From Auanema rhodensis (lineage: Eukaryota > Nematoda > Chromadorea > Rhabditida > Rhabditidae): 64,000 nucleotides of DNA. The stretch covers positions 19,278,501 to 19,342,500 of the forward strand of contig OZ059896.1 of the NCBI GenBank assembly GCA_964057225.1, in the 5' to 3' direction. The translations under genes were made by a program, and so were the position numbers. The notes under the pieces were generated by a model. The model did not search any database. It had not been told where the DNA came from and saw nothing but the letters and a program-made list of their open reading frames with translations. This document shows, in pieces, positions 10,531-24,919 of the stretch (positions are counted from its first letter, which is position 1; each line of letters opens with the position of its first letter).

Positions 10531-12636
10531 TCCGCATCGAATGCACTATACTACATTGAGAAACGCTTAATACAAAAATTAGTTATGATCGTTTGAAAAA
10601 TGATGCATTAGTGTATGTTGAGTTTCCATGTACACTCAACATTGCTTCCAAAAACATTTTGACAAAAATTTTTTCGAAAAATTTCAAAATAATTTAGCAA
10701 AAAGTAGATGTTTTTAGATTCCTTTTTTCAAGGCAAAGACGATGGACAATGTTATTCAACAAAAAAATTAGTTCTTCAGGGTGAAAATCGAGTATATAAG
10801 TGTGAACTTATATCAGTTGATATCTCGGTGCATTTTTAAGCTAGCGCAAATCTCATAACACAGATCGACGCAGCTTAAAAATCCGCATCGAATGCACTAT
10901 ACTACATTGAGAAACGCTTAATACAAAAGTTAGTTATGATCGTTTGAAAAATGATGCATTAGTGTATGTTGAGTTTCCATGTACACTCAACATTGCTTCC
11001 AAAAACATTTTGACAAAAATTTTTTCGAAAAATTTCAAAATAATTTAGCAAAAAGTAGATGTTTTTAGATTCCTTTTTTCAAGGCAAAGACGATGGACAA
11101 TGTTATTCAACGAAAAAATTAATTCTTCAGGGTGAAAATCGAGGATATAAGTGTGAACTTATATCAGTTGATATCTCGGTGCATTTTTAAGCTAGCGCAA
11201 ATCTGATAACACAGATCGACGCAGCTTAAAAATCCGCATCGAATGCACTATACTACATTGAGAAACGCTTAATACAAAAATTAGTTATGATCGTTTGAAA
11301 AATGATGCATTAGTGTATGTTGAGTTTCCATGTACACTCAACATTGCTTCCAAAAACATTTTGACAAAAATTTTTTCGAAAAATTTCAAAATAATTTAGC
11401 AAAAAGTAGATGTTTTTAGATTCCTTTTTTCAAGGCAAAGACGATGGACAATGTTATTCAACGAAAAAATTAATTCTTCAGGGTGAAAATCGAGGATATA
11501 AGTGTGAACTTATATCAGTTGATATATCGGTGCATTTTTAAGCTAGCGCAAATCTGATAACACAGATCGACGCAGTTTAAAAATCCGCATCGAATGCACT
11601 ATACTACATTGAGAAACGCTTAATACAAGAATTAGTTATGATCGTTTGAAAAATGATGCATTAGTGTATGTTGAGTTTCCATGTACACTCAACATTGCTT
11701 CCAAAAACATTTTGACAAAAATTTTTTCGAAAAATTTCAAAATAATTTAGCAAAAAGTAGATGTTTTTAGATTCCTTTTTTCAAGGCAAAGACGATGGAC
11801 AATGTTATTCAACAAAAAAATTAGTTCTTCAGGGTGAAAATCGAGTATATAAGTGTGAACTTATATCAGTTGATATCTCGGTGCATTTTTAAGCTAGCGC
11901 AAATCTCATAACACAGATCGACGCAGCTTAAAAATCCGCATCGAATGCACTATACTACATTGAGAAACGCTTAATACAAAAGTTAGTTATGATCGTTTGA
12001 AAAATGATGCATTAGTGTATGTTGAGTTTCCATGTACACTCAACATTGCTTCCAAAAACATTTTGACAAAAATTTTTTCGAAAAATTTCAAAATAATTTA
12101 GCAAAAAGTAGATGTTTTTAGATTCCTTTTTTCAAGGCAAAGACGATGGACAATGTTATTCAACGAAAAAATTAATTCTTCAGGGTGAAAATCGAGGATA
12201 TAAGTGTGAACTTATATCAGTTGATATCTCGGTGCATTTTTAAGCTAGCGCAAATCTGATAACACAGATCGACGCAGCTTAAAAATCCGCATCGAATGCA
12301 CTATACTACATTGAGAAACGCTTAATACAAAAATTAGTTATGATCGTTTGAAAAATGATGCATTAGTGTATGTTGAGTTTCCATGTACACTCAACATTGC
12401 TTCCAAAAACATTTTGACAAAAATTTTTTCGAAAAATTTCAAAATAATTTAGCAAAAAGTAGATGTTTTTAGATTCCTTTTTTCAAGGCAAAGACGATGG
12501 ACAATGTTATTCAACGAAAAAATTAATTCTTCAGGGTGAAAATCGAGGATATAAGTGTGAACTTATATCAGTTGATATATCGGTGCATTTTTAAGCTAGC
12601 GCAAATCTGATAACACAGATCGACGCAGTTTAAAAA
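10531..12636 (+). repeat. Trimer duplication, 2 x 1053 bp
   Basis: Three repeats (10531, 10882, 11233) recur at 11584, 11935 and 12286. Markers in order are TTAGTTCTTCAG with GAGTATATAAG, then CAAAAGTTAG (seen only in these two trimers), then GATATATCGG with GCAGTTTAAA at the junction. The first members differ at one visible site (CAAAAATTAG in the first trimer, CAAGAATTAG in the second). Confidence 0.88.
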
Positions 12637-14391
12637 TCCGCATCGAATGCACTATACTACATTGAGAAACGCTTAATACAAGAATTAGTTATGATCGTTT
12701 GAAAAATGATGCATTAGTGTATGTTGAGTTTCCATGTACACTCAACATTGCTTCCAAAAACATTTTGACAAAAATTTTTTCGAAAAATTTCAAAATAATT
12801 TAGCAAAAAGTAGATGTTTTTGGATTCCTTTTTTCAAGGCAAAGACGATGGACAATGTTATTCAACGAAAAAAATAATTCTTTAGGGTGAAAATCGAGGA
12901 TATAAGTGTGAACTTATATCAGTTGATATCTCGGTGCATTTTTAAGCTAGCGCAAATCTGATAACACAGATCGACGCAGCTTAAAAATCCGCATCGAATG
13001 CACTATACTACATTGAAAAACGCTTAATACAAAAATTAGTTATGATCGTTTGAAAAATGATGCATTAGTGTATGTTGAGTTTCCATGTACACTCAACATT
13101 GCTTCCAAAAACATTTTGACAAAAATTTTTTCGAAAAATTTCAAAATAATTTAGCAAAAAGTAGATGTTTTTAGATTCCTTTTTTCAAGGCAAAGACGAT
13201 GGACAATGTTATTCAACGAAAAAAATAATTCTTTAGGGTGAAAATCGAGGATATAAGTGTGAACTTATATCAGTTGATATCTCGGTGCATTTTTAAGCTA
13301 GCGCAAATCTGATAACACAGATCGACGCAGCTTAAAAATCCGCATCGAATGCACTATACTACATTGAGAAACGCTTAATACAAAAATTAGTTATGATCGT
13401 TTGAAAAATGATGCATTAGTGTATGTTGAGTTTCCATGTACACTCAACATTGCTTCCAAAAACATTTTGACAAAAATTTTTTCGAAAAATTTCAAAATAA
13501 TTTAGCAAAAAGTAGATGTTTTTAGATTCCTTTTTTCAAGGCAAAGACGATGGACAATGTTATTCAACGAAAAAATTAATTCTTCAGGGTGAAAATCGAG
13601 GATATAAGTGTGAACTTATACCAGTTGATATCTCGGTGCATTTTTAAGCTAGCGCAAATCTGATAACACAGATCGACGCAGCTTAAAAATCCGCATCGAA
13701 TGCACTATACTACATTGAGAAACGCTTAATACAAAAATTAGTTATGATCGTTTGAAAAATGATGCATTAGTGTATGTTGAGTTTCCATGTACACTCAACA
13801 TTGCTTCCAAAAACATTTTGACAAAAATTTTTTCGAACAATTTCAGAATAATTTAGCAAAAAGTAGATGTTTTTGGATTCCTTTTTTCAAGGCAAAGACG
13901 ATGGACAATGTTATTCAACGAAAAAATTAATTCTTTAGGGTGAAAATCGAGGATATAAGTGTGAACTTATATCAGTTGATATCTCGGTGCATTTTTAAGC
14001 TAGCGCAAATCCGATAACACAGATCGACGCAGCTTAAAAATCCGCATCGAATGCACTATACTACATTGAGAAACGCTTAATACAAAAATTAGTTATGATC
14101 GTTTGAAAAATGATGCATTAGTGTATGTTGAGTTTCCATGTACACTCAACATTGCTTCCAAAAACATTTTGACAAAAATTTTTTCGAACAATTTCAGAAT
14201 AATTTAGCAAAAAGTAGATGTTTTTGGATTCCTTTTTTCAAGGCAAAGACGATGGACAATGTTATTCAACGAAAAAATTAATTCTTTAGGGTGAAAATCG
14301 AGGATATAAGTGTGAACTTATATCAGTTGATATCTCGGTGCATTTTTAAGCTAGCGCAAATCTGATAACACAGATCGACGCAGCTTAAAAA

Positions 14392-16497
14392 TCCGCATCG
14401 AATGCACTATACTACATTGAGAAACGCTTAATACAAAACTTAGTTATGATCGTTTGAAAAATGATGCATTAGTGTATGTTGAGTTTCCATGTACACTCAA
14501 CATTGCTTCCAAAAACATTTTGACAAAAATTTTTTCGAAAAATTTCAAAATAATTTAGCAAAAAGTAGATGTTTTTAGATTCCTTTTTTCAAGGCAAAGA
14601 CGATGGACAATGTTATTCAACGAAAAAATTAATTCTTCAGGGTGAAAATCGAGGATATAAGTGTGAACTTATACCAGTTGATATCTCGGTGCATTTTTAA
14701 GCTAGCGCAAATCTGATAACACAGATCGACGCAGCTTAAAAATCCGCATCGAATGCACTATACTACATTGAGAAACGCTTAATACAAAAATTAGTTATGA
14801 TCGTTTGAAAAATGATGCATTAGTGTATGTTGAGTTTCCATGTACACTCAACATTGCTTCCAAAAACATTTTGACAAAAATTTTTTCGAAAAATTTCAAA
14901 ATAATTTAGCAAAAAGTAGATGTTTTTAGATTCCTTTTTTCAAGGCAAAGACGATGGACAATGTTATTCAACGAAAAAAATAATTCTTTAGGGTGAAAAT
15001 CGAGGATATAAGTGTGAACTTATATCAGTTGATATCTCGGTGCATTTTTAAGCTAGCGCAAATCTGATAACACAGATCGACGCAGCTTAAAAATCCGCAT
15101 CGAATGCACTATACTACATTGAGAAACGCTTAATACAAGAATTAGTTATGATCGTTTGAAAAATGATGCATTAGTGTATGTTGAGTTTCCATGTACACTC
15201 AACATTGCTTCCAAAAACATTTTGACAAAAATTTTTTCGAACAATTTCAAAATAATTTAGCAAAAAGTAGATGTTTTTGGATTCCTTTTTTCAAGGCAAA
15301 GACGATGGACAATGTTATTCAACGAAAAAATTAATTCTTTAGGGTGAAAATCGAGGATATAAGTGTGAACTTATATCAGTTGATATCTCGGTGCATTTTT
15401 AAGCTAGCGCAAATCTGATAACACAGATCGACGCAGCTTAAAAATCCGCATCGAATGCACTATACTACATTGAGAAACGCTTAATACAAAACTTAGTTAT
15501 GATCGTTTGAAAAATGATGCATTAGTGTATGTTGAGTTTCCATGTACACTCAACATTGCTTCCAAAAACATTTTGACAAAAATTTTTTCGAAAAATTTCA
15601 AAATAATTTAGCAAAAAGTAGATGTTTTTAGATTCCTTTTTTCAAGGCAAAGACGATGGACAATGTTATTCAACGAAAAAATTAATTCTTCAGGGTGAAA
15701 ATCGAGGATATAAGTGTGAACTTATACCAGTTGATATCTCGGTGCATTTTTAAGCTAGCGCAAATCTGATAACACAGATCGACGCAGCTTAAAAATCCGC
15801 ATCGAATGCACTATACTACATTGAGAAACGCTTAATACAAAAATTAGTTATGATCGTTTGAAAAATGATGCATTAGTGTATGTTGAGTTTCCATGTACAC
15901 TCAACATTGCTTCCAAAAACATTTTGACAAAAATTTTTTCGAAAAATTTCAAAATAATTTAGCAAAAAGTAGATGTTTTTAGATTCCTTTTTTCAAGGCA
16001 AAGACGATGGACAATGTTATTCAACGAAAAAAATAATTCTTTAGGGTGAAAATCGAGGATATAAGTGTGAACTTATATCAGTTGATATCTCGGTGCATTT
16101 TTAAGCTAGCGCAAATCTGATAACACAGATCGACGCAGCTTAAAAATCCGCATCGAATGCACTATACTACATTGAGAAACGCTTAATACAAGAATTAGTT
16201 ATGATCGTTTGAAAAATGATGCATTAGTGTATGTTGAGTTTCCATGTACACTCAACATTGCTTCCAAAAACATTTTGACAAAAATTTTTTCGAACAATTT
16301 CAAAATAATTTAGCAAAAAGTAGATGTTTTTGGATTCCTTTTTTCAAGGCAAAGACGATGGACAATGTTATTCAACGAAAAAATTAATTCTTTAGGGTGA
16401 AAATCGAGGATATAAGTGTGAACTTATATCAGTTGATATCTCGGTGCATTTTTAAGCTAGCGCAAGTCTGATAACACAGATCGACGCAGCTTAAAAA
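14392..16497 (+). repeat. Trimer duplication, 2 x 1053 bp
   Basis: Repeats at 14392, 14743 and 15094 recur at 15445, 15796 and 16147. The order of types is CAAAACTTAG with TATACC, then AAATAATTCTTTAG, then GAACAAT with TTGGATTCC and TTCTTTAG. The last member of the second trimer has changed CAAATCTG to CAAGTCTG, and this new allele then spreads through the next repeats at 16498, 16849 and 17200. It overlaps the start of the giant block at 15493. Confidence 0.82.
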
Positions 16498-19400
16498 TCC
16501 GCATCGAATGCACTATACTACATTGAGAAACGCTTAATACAAGAATTAGTTATGATCGTTTGAAAAATGATGCATTAGTGTATGTTGAGTTTCCATGTAC
16601 ACTCAACATTGCTTCCAAAAACATTTTGACAAAAATTTTTTCGAACAATTTCAAAATAATTTAGCAAAAAGTAGATGTTTTTGGATTCCTTTTTTCAAGG
16701 CAAAGACGATGGACAATGTTATTCAACGAAAAAATTAATTCTTTAGGGTGAAAATCGAGGATATAAGTGTGAACTTATATCAGTTGATATCTCGGTGCAT
16801 TTTTAAGCTAGCGCAAGTCTGATAACACAGATCGACGCAGCTTAAAAATCCGCATCGAATGCACTATACTACATTGAGAAACGCTTAATACAAAACTTAG
16901 TTATGATCGTTTGAAAAATGATGCATTAGTGTATGTTGAGTTTCCATGTACACTCAACATTGCTTCCAAAAACATTTTGACAAAAATTTTTTCGAAAAAT
17001 TTCAAAATAATTTAGCAAAAAGTAGATGTTTTTAGATTCCTTTTTTCAAGGCAAAGACGATGGACAATGTTATTCAACGAAAAAATTAATTCTTTAGGGT
17101 GAAAATCGAGGATATAAGTGTGAACTTATATCAGTTGATATCTCGGTGCATTTTTAAGCTAGCGCAAGTCTGATAACACAGATCGACGCAGCTTAAAAAT
17201 CCGCATCGAATGCACTATACTACATTGAGAAACGCTTAATACAAGAATTAGTTATGATCGTTTGAAAAATGATGCATTAGTGTATGTTGAGTTTCCATGT
17301 ACACTCAACATTGCTTCCAAAAACATTTTGACAAAAATTTTTTCGAACAATTTCAAAATAATTTAGCAAAAAGTAGATGTTTTTGGATTCCTTTTTTCAA
17401 GGCAAAGACGATGGACAATGTTATTCAACGAAAAAATTAATTCTTTAGGGTGAAAATCGAGGATATAAGTGTGAACTTATATCAGTTGATATCTCGGTGC
17501 ATTTTTAAGCTAGCGCAAGTCTGATAACACAGATCGACGCAGCTTAAAAATCCGCATCGAATGCACTATACTACATTGAGAAACGCTTAATACAAAACTT
17601 AGTTATGATCGTTTGAAAAATGATGCATTAGTGTATGTTGAGTTTCCATGTACACTCAACATTGCTTCCAAAAACATTTTGACAAAAATTTTTTCGAAAA
17701 ATTTCAAAATAATTTAGCAAAAAGTAGATGTTTTTAGATTCCTTTTTTCAAGGCAAAGACGATGGACAATGTTATTCAACGAAAAAATTAATTCTTTAGG
17801 GTGAAAATCGAGGATATAAGTGTGAACTTATACCAGTTGATATCTCGGTGCATTTTTAAGCTAGCGCAAATCTGATAACACAGATCGACGCAGCTTAAAA
17901 ATCCGCATCGAATGCACTATACTACATTGAGAAACGCTTAATACAAAAATTAGTTATGATCGTTTGAAAAATGATGCATTAGTGTATGTTGAGTTTCCAT
18001 GTACACTCAACATTGCTTCCAAAAACATTTTGACAAAAATTTTTTCGAAAAATTTCAAAATAATTTAGCAAAAAGTAGATGTTTTTAGATTCCTTTTTTC
18101 AAGGCAAAGACGATGGACAATGTTATTCAACGAAAAAAATAATTCTTTAGGGTGAAAATCGAGGATATAAGTGTGAACTTATATCAGTTGATATCTCGGT
18201 GCATTTTTAAGCTAGCGCAAATCTGATAACACAGATCGACGCAGCTTAAAAATCCGCATCGAATGCACTATACTACATTGAGAAACGCTTAATACAAAAA
18301 TTAGTTATGATCGTTTGAAAAATGATGCATTAGTGTATGTTGAGTTTCCATGTACACTCAACATTGCTTCCAAAAACATTTTGACAAAAATTTTTTCGAA
18401 CAATTTCAAAATAATTTAGCAAAAAGTAGATGTTTTTGGATTCCTTTTTTCAAGGCAAAGACGATGGACAATGTTATTCAACGAAAAAATTAATTCTTTA
18501 GGGTGAAAATCGAGGATATAAGTGTGAACTTATATCAGTTGATATCTCGGTGCATTTTTAAGCTAGCGCAAATCTGATAACACAGATCGACGCAGCTTAA
18601 AAATCCGCATCGAATGCACTATACTACATTGAGAAACGCTTAATACAAAAATTAGTTATGATCGTTTGAAAAATGATGCATTAGTGTATGTTGAGTTTCC
18701 ATGTACACTCAACATTGCTTCCAAAAACATTTTGACAAAAATTTTTTCGAAAAATTTCAAAATAATTTAGCAAAAAGTAGATGTTTTTAGATTCCTTTTT
18801 TCAAGGCAAAGACGATGGACAATGTTATTCAACGAAAAAAATAATTCTTTAGGGTGAAAATCGAGGATATAAGTGTAAACTTATATCAGTTGATATCTCG
18901 GTGCATTTTTAAGCTAGCGCAAATCTGATAACACAGATCGACGCAGCTTAAAAATCCGCATCGAATGCACTATACTACATTGAGAAACGCTTAATACAAA
19001 AATTAGTTATGATCGTTTGAAAAATGATGCATTAGTGTATGTTGAGTTTCCATGTACACTCAACATTGCTTCCAAAAACATTTTGACAAAAATTTTTTCG
19101 AAAAATTTCAAAATAATTTAGCAAAAAGTAGATGTTTTTAGATTCCTTTTTTCAAGGCAAAGACGATGGACAATGTTATTCAACGAAAAAAATAATTCTT
19201 TAGGGTGAAAATCGAGGATATAAGTGTGAACTTATATCAGTTGATATCTCGGTGCATTTTTAAGCTAGCGCAAATCTGATAACACAGATCGACGCAGCTT
19301 ACAAATCCGCATCGAATGCACTATACTACATTGAGAAACGCTTAATACAAGAATTAGTTATGATCGTTTGAAAAATGATGCATTAGTGTATGTTGAGTTT

Positions 19401-19656
19401 CCATGTACACTCAACATTGCTTCCAAAAACATTTTGACAAAAATTTTTTCGAAAAATTTCAAAATAATTTAGCAAAAAGTAGATGTTTTTAGATTCCTTT
19501 TTTCAAGGCAAAGACGATGGACAATGTTATTCAACGAAAAAATTATTTCTTCAGGGTGAAAATCGAGGATATAAGTGTGAACTTATATCAGTTGATATCT
19601 CGGTGCATTTTTAAGCTAGCGCAAATCTGATAACACAGATCGACGCAGCTTAAAAT

Positions 19657-21760
19657 ACCGCATCGAATGCACTATACTACATTGAGAAACGCTTAATACA
19701 AAACTTAGTTATGATCGTTTGAAAAATGATGCATTAGTGTATGTTGAGTTTCCATGTACACTCAACATTGCTTCCAAAAACATTTTGACAAAAATTTTTT
19801 CGAAAATTTTCAAAATAATTTAGCAAAAAGTAGATGTTTTTAGATTCCTTTTTTCAAGGCAAAGACGATGGACAATGTTATTCAACGAAAAAATTAATTC
19901 TTCAGGGTGAAAATCGAGGATATAAGTGTGAACTTATACCAGTTGATATCTCAGTGCATTTTTAAGCTAGCGCAAATCTGATAACACAGATCGACGCAGC
20001 TTAAAAATCCGCATCGAATGCACTATACTACATTGAGAAACGCTCAATACAAAAATTAGTTATGATCGTTTGAAAAATGATGCATTAGTGTATGTTGAGT
20101 TTCCATGTACACTCAACATTGCTTCCAAAAACATTTTGACAAAAATTTTTTCGAAGAATTTCAAAATAATTTAGCAAAATGTAGATGTTTTTAGATTCCT
20201 TTTTTCAAGGCAAAGACGATGGACAATGTTATTCAACGAAAAAATTAATTCTTCAGGGTGAAAATCGAGGATATAAGTGTGAACTTATATCAGTTGATAT
20301 CTCGGTGCATTTTTAAGCTAGCGCAAATCTGATAACACAGATCGACGCAGCTTTAAAATCCGCATCGAATGCACTATACTACATTGAGAAACGCTTAATA
20401 CAAAAATTAGTTATGATCGTTTGAAAAATGATGCATTAGTGTATGTTGAGTTTCCATGTACACTCAACATTGCTTCCAAAAACATTTTGACAAAAAATTT
20501 TCGAAAAATTTCAAAATAATTTAGCAAAAAGTAGATGTTTTTAGATTCCTTTTTTCAAGGCAAAGACGATGGACAATGTTATTCAACGAAAAAATTAATT
20601 CTTCAGGGTGAAAATCGAGGATATAAGTGTGAACTTATACCAGTTGATATCTCGGTGCATTTTTAAGCTAGCGCAAATCTGATAACACAGATCGACGCAG
20701 CTTAAAAATCCGCATCGAATGCACTATACTACATTGAGAAACGCTTAATACAAAACTTAGTTATGATCGTTTGAAAAATGATGCATTAGTGTATGTTGAG
20801 TTTCCATGTACACTCAACATTGCTTCCAAAAACATTTTGACAAAAATTTTTTCGAAAATTTTCAAAATAATTTAGCAAAAAGTAGATGTTTTTAGATTCC
20901 TTTTTTCAAGGCAAAGACGATGGACAATGTTATTCAACGAAAAAATTAATTCTTCAGGGTGAAAATCGAGGATATAAGTGTGAACTTATACCAGTTGATA
21001 TCTCAGTGCATTTTTAAGCTAGCGCAAATCTGATAACACAGATCGACGCAGCTTAAAAATCCGCATCGAATGCACTATACTACATTGAGAAACGCTCAAT
21101 ACAAAAATTAGTTATGATCGTTTGAAAAATGATGCATTAGTGTATGTTGAGTTTCCATGTACACTCAACATTGCTTCCAAAAACATTTTGACAAAAATTT
21201 TTTCGAAGAATTTCAAAATAATTTAGCAAAATGTAGATGTTTTTAGATTCCTTTTTTCAAGGCAAAGACGATGGACAATGTTATTCAACGAAAAAATTAA
21301 TTCTTCAGGGTGAAAATCGAGGATATAAGTGTGAACTTATATCAGTTGATATCTCGGTGCATTTTTAAGCTAGCGCAAATCTGATAACACAGATCGACGC
21401 AGCTTTAAAATCCGCATCGAATGCACTATACTACATTGAGAAACGCTTAATACAAAAATTAGTTATGATCGTTTGAAAAATGATGCATTAGTGTATGTTG
21501 AGTTTCCATGTACACTCAACATTGCTTCCAAAAACATTTTGACAAAAAATTTTCGAAAAATTTCAAAATAATTTAGCAAAAAGTAGATGTTTTTAGATTC
21601 CTTTTTTCAAGGCAAAGACGATGGACAATGTTATTCAACGAAAAAATTAATTCTTCAGGGTGAAAATCGAGGATATAAGTGTGAACTTATACCAGTTGAT
21701 ATCTCGGTGCATTTTTAAGCTAGCGCAAATCTGATAACACAGATCGACGCAGCTTAAAAA
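19657..21760 (+). repeat. Trimer duplication, 2 x 1052 bp
   Basis: Repeats at 19657, 20008 and 20359 recur at 20709, 21060 and 21411. Markers in order are GAAAATTTTC with CTCAGTGC, then CTCAATAC with GAAGAATTTC and GCAAAATGTAG followed by GCTTTAAAAT, then the one-base-shorter AAAAAATTTTCG. The shared deletion shows common origin. The same pair is present in the giant copy 2 at 37205-39308. Confidence 0.88.
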
Positions 21761-24568
21761 TCCGCATCGAATGCACTATACTACATTGAGAAACGCTTAA
21801 TACAAAACTTAGTTATGATCGTTTGAAAAATGATGCATTAGTGTATGTTGAGTTTCCATGTACACTCAACATTGCTTCCAAAAACATTTTGACAAAAATT
21901 TTTTCGAAAAATTTCAAAATAATTTAGCAAAAAGTAGATGTTTTTAGATTCCTTTTTTCAAGGCAAAGACGATGGACAATGTTATTCAACGAAAAAAATA
22001 ATTCTTTAGGGTGAAAATCGAGGATATAAGTGTGAACTTATATCAGTTGATATCTCGGTGCATTTTTAAGCTAGCGCAAATCTGATAACACAGATCGACG
22101 CAGCTTAAAAATCCGCATCGAATGCACTATACTACATTGAGAAACGCTTAATACAAAAATTAGTTATGATCGTTTGAAAAATGATGCATTAGTGTATGTT
22201 GAGTTTCCATGTACACTCAACATTGCTTCCAAAAACATTTTGACAAAAATTTTTTCGAAAAATTTCAAAATAATTTAGCAAAAAGTAGATGTTTTTAGAT
22301 TCCTTTTTTCAAGGCAAAGACGATGGACAATGTTATTCAACGAAAAAAATAATTCTTTAGGGTGAAAATCGAGGATATAAGTGTGAACTTATATCAGTTG
22401 ATATCTCGGTGCATTTTTAAGCTAGCGCAAATCTGATAACACAGATCGACGCAGCTTACAAATCCGCATCGAATGCACTATACTACATTGAGAAACGCTT
22501 AATACAAGAATTAGTTATGATCGTTTGAAAAATGATGCATTAGTGTATGTTGAGTTTCCATGTACACTCAACATTGCTTCCAAAAACATTTTGACAAAAA
22601 TTTTTTCGAAAAATTTCAAAATAATTTAGCAAAAAGTAGATGTTTTTAGATTCCTTTTTTCAAGGCAAAGACGATGGACAATGTTATTCAACGAAAAAAT
22701 TAATTCTTCAGGGTGAAAATCGAGGATATAAGTGTGAACTTATACCAGTTGATATCTCAGTGCATTTTTAAGCTAGCGCAAATCTGATAACACAGATCGA
22801 CGCAGCTTGAAAATCCGCATCGAATGCACTATACTACATTGAGAAACGCTCAATACAAAAATTAGTTATGATCGTTTGAAAAATGATGCATTAGTGTATG
22901 TTGAGTTTCCATGTACACTCAACATTGCTTCCAAAAACATTTTGACAAAAATTTTTTCGAAGAATTTCAAAATAATTTAGCAAAATGTAGATGTTTTTAG
23001 ATTCCTTTTTTCAAGGCAAAGACGATGGACAATGTTATTCAACGAAAAAATTAATTCTTCAGGGTGAAAATCGAGGATATAAGTGTGAACTTATATCAGT
23101 TGATATCTCGGTGCATTTTTAAGCTAGCGCAAATCTGATAACACAGATCGACGCAGCTTAAAAATCCGCATCGAATGCACTATACTACATTGAGAAACGC
23201 TTAATACAAAACTTAGTTATGATCGTTTGAAAAATGATGCATTAGTGTATGTTGAGTTTCCATGTACACTCAACATTGCTTCCAAAAACATTTTGACAAA
23301 AATTTTTTCGAAAAATTTCAAAATAATTTAGCAAAAAGTAGATGTTTTTAGATTCCTTTTTTCAAGGCAAAGACGATGGACAATGTTATTCAACGAAAAA
23401 AATAATTCTTTAGGGTGAAAATCGAGGATATAAGTGTGAACTTATATCAGTTGATATCTCGGTGCATTTTTAAGCTAGCGCAAATCTGATAACACAGATC
23501 GACGCAGCTTAAAAATCCGCATCGAATGCACTATACTACATTGAGAAACGCTTAATACAAAAATTAGTTATGATCGTTTGAAAAATGATGCATTAGTGTA
23601 TGTTGAGTTTCCATGTACACTCAACATTGCTTCCAAAAACATTTTGACAAAAATTTTTTCGAAAAATTTCAAAATAATTTAGCAAAAAGTAGAAGTTTTT
23701 AGATTCCTTTTTTCAAGGCAAAGACGATGGACAATGTTATTCAACGAAAAAAATAATTCTTTAGGGTGAAAATCGAGGATATAAGTGTGAACTTATATCA
23801 GTTGATATCTCGGTGCATTTTTAAGCTAGCGCAAATCTGATAACACAGATCGACGCAGCTTACAAATCCGCATCGAATGCACTATACTACATTGAGAAAC
23901 GCTTAATACAAGAATTAGTTATGATCGTTTGAAAAATGATGCATTAGTGTATGTTGAGTTTCCATGTACACTCAACATTGCTTCCAAAAACATTTTGACA
24001 AAAATTTTTTCGAAAAATTTCAAAATAATTTAGCAAAAAGTAGATGTTTTTAGATTCCTTTTTTCAAGGCAAAGACGATGGACAATGTTATTCAACGAAA
24101 AAATTAATTCTTCAGGGTGAAAATCGAGGATATAAGTGTGAACTTATACCAGTTGATATCTCAGTGCATTTTTAAGCTAGCGCAAATCTGATAACACAGA
24201 TCGACGCAGCTTGAAAATCCGCATCGAATGCACTATACTACATTGAGAAACGCTCAATACAAAAATTAGTTATGATCGTTTGAAAAATGATGCATTAGTG
24301 TATGTTGAGTTTCCATGTACACTCAACATTGCTTCCAAAAACATTTTGACAAAAATTTTTTCGAAGAATTTCAAAATAATTTAGCAAAATGTAGATGTTT
24401 TTAGATTCCTTTTTTCAAGGCAAAGACGATGGACAATGTTATTCAACGAAAAAATTAATTCTTCAGGGTGAAAATCGAGGATATAAGTGTGAACTTATAT
24501 CAGTTGATATCTCGGTGCATTTTTAAGCTAGCGCAAATCTGATAACACAGATCGACGCAGCTTAAAAA
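21761..24568 (+). repeat. Tetramer duplication, 2 x 1404 bp
   Basis: Four repeats at 21761, 22112, 22463 and 22814 recur at 23165, 23516, 23867 and 24218. Types in order are CAAAACTTAG with AAATAATTCTTTAG, CTTACAAAT at its end, CTCAGTGC with CTTGAAAAT, and CTCAATAC with GAAGAAT. One visible difference is GTAGATG in the second member of the first copy versus GTAGAAG in the second. The pair recurs in giant copy 2 at 39309-42116. Confidence 0.87.
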
Positions 24569-24919
24569 TCCGCATCGAATGCACTATACTACATTGAGAA
24601 ACGCTTAATACAAAAATTAGTTATGATCGTTTGAAAAATGATGCATTAGTGTATGTTGAGTTTCCATGTACACTCAACATTGCTTCCAAAAACATTTTGA
24701 CAAAAATTTTTTCGAAAAATTTCAAAATAATTTAGCAAAAAGTAGATGTTTTTAGATTCCTTTTTTCAAGGCAAAGACGATGGACAATGTTATTCAACGA
24801 AAAAATTAATTCTTCAGGGTGAAAATCGAGGATATAAGTGTGAACTTATACCAGTTGATATCTCGGTGCATTTTTAAGCTAGCGCAAATCTGATAACACA
24901 GATCGACGCAGCTTAAAAA

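Noticed and set aside
13220-13240. TTTAGGG/TTAGGG resembling telomere repeat
   Set aside because: It is a single C to T change of TTCTTCAGGG within the monomer, present once per repeat in some subfamilies. There is no short tandem telomeric run.
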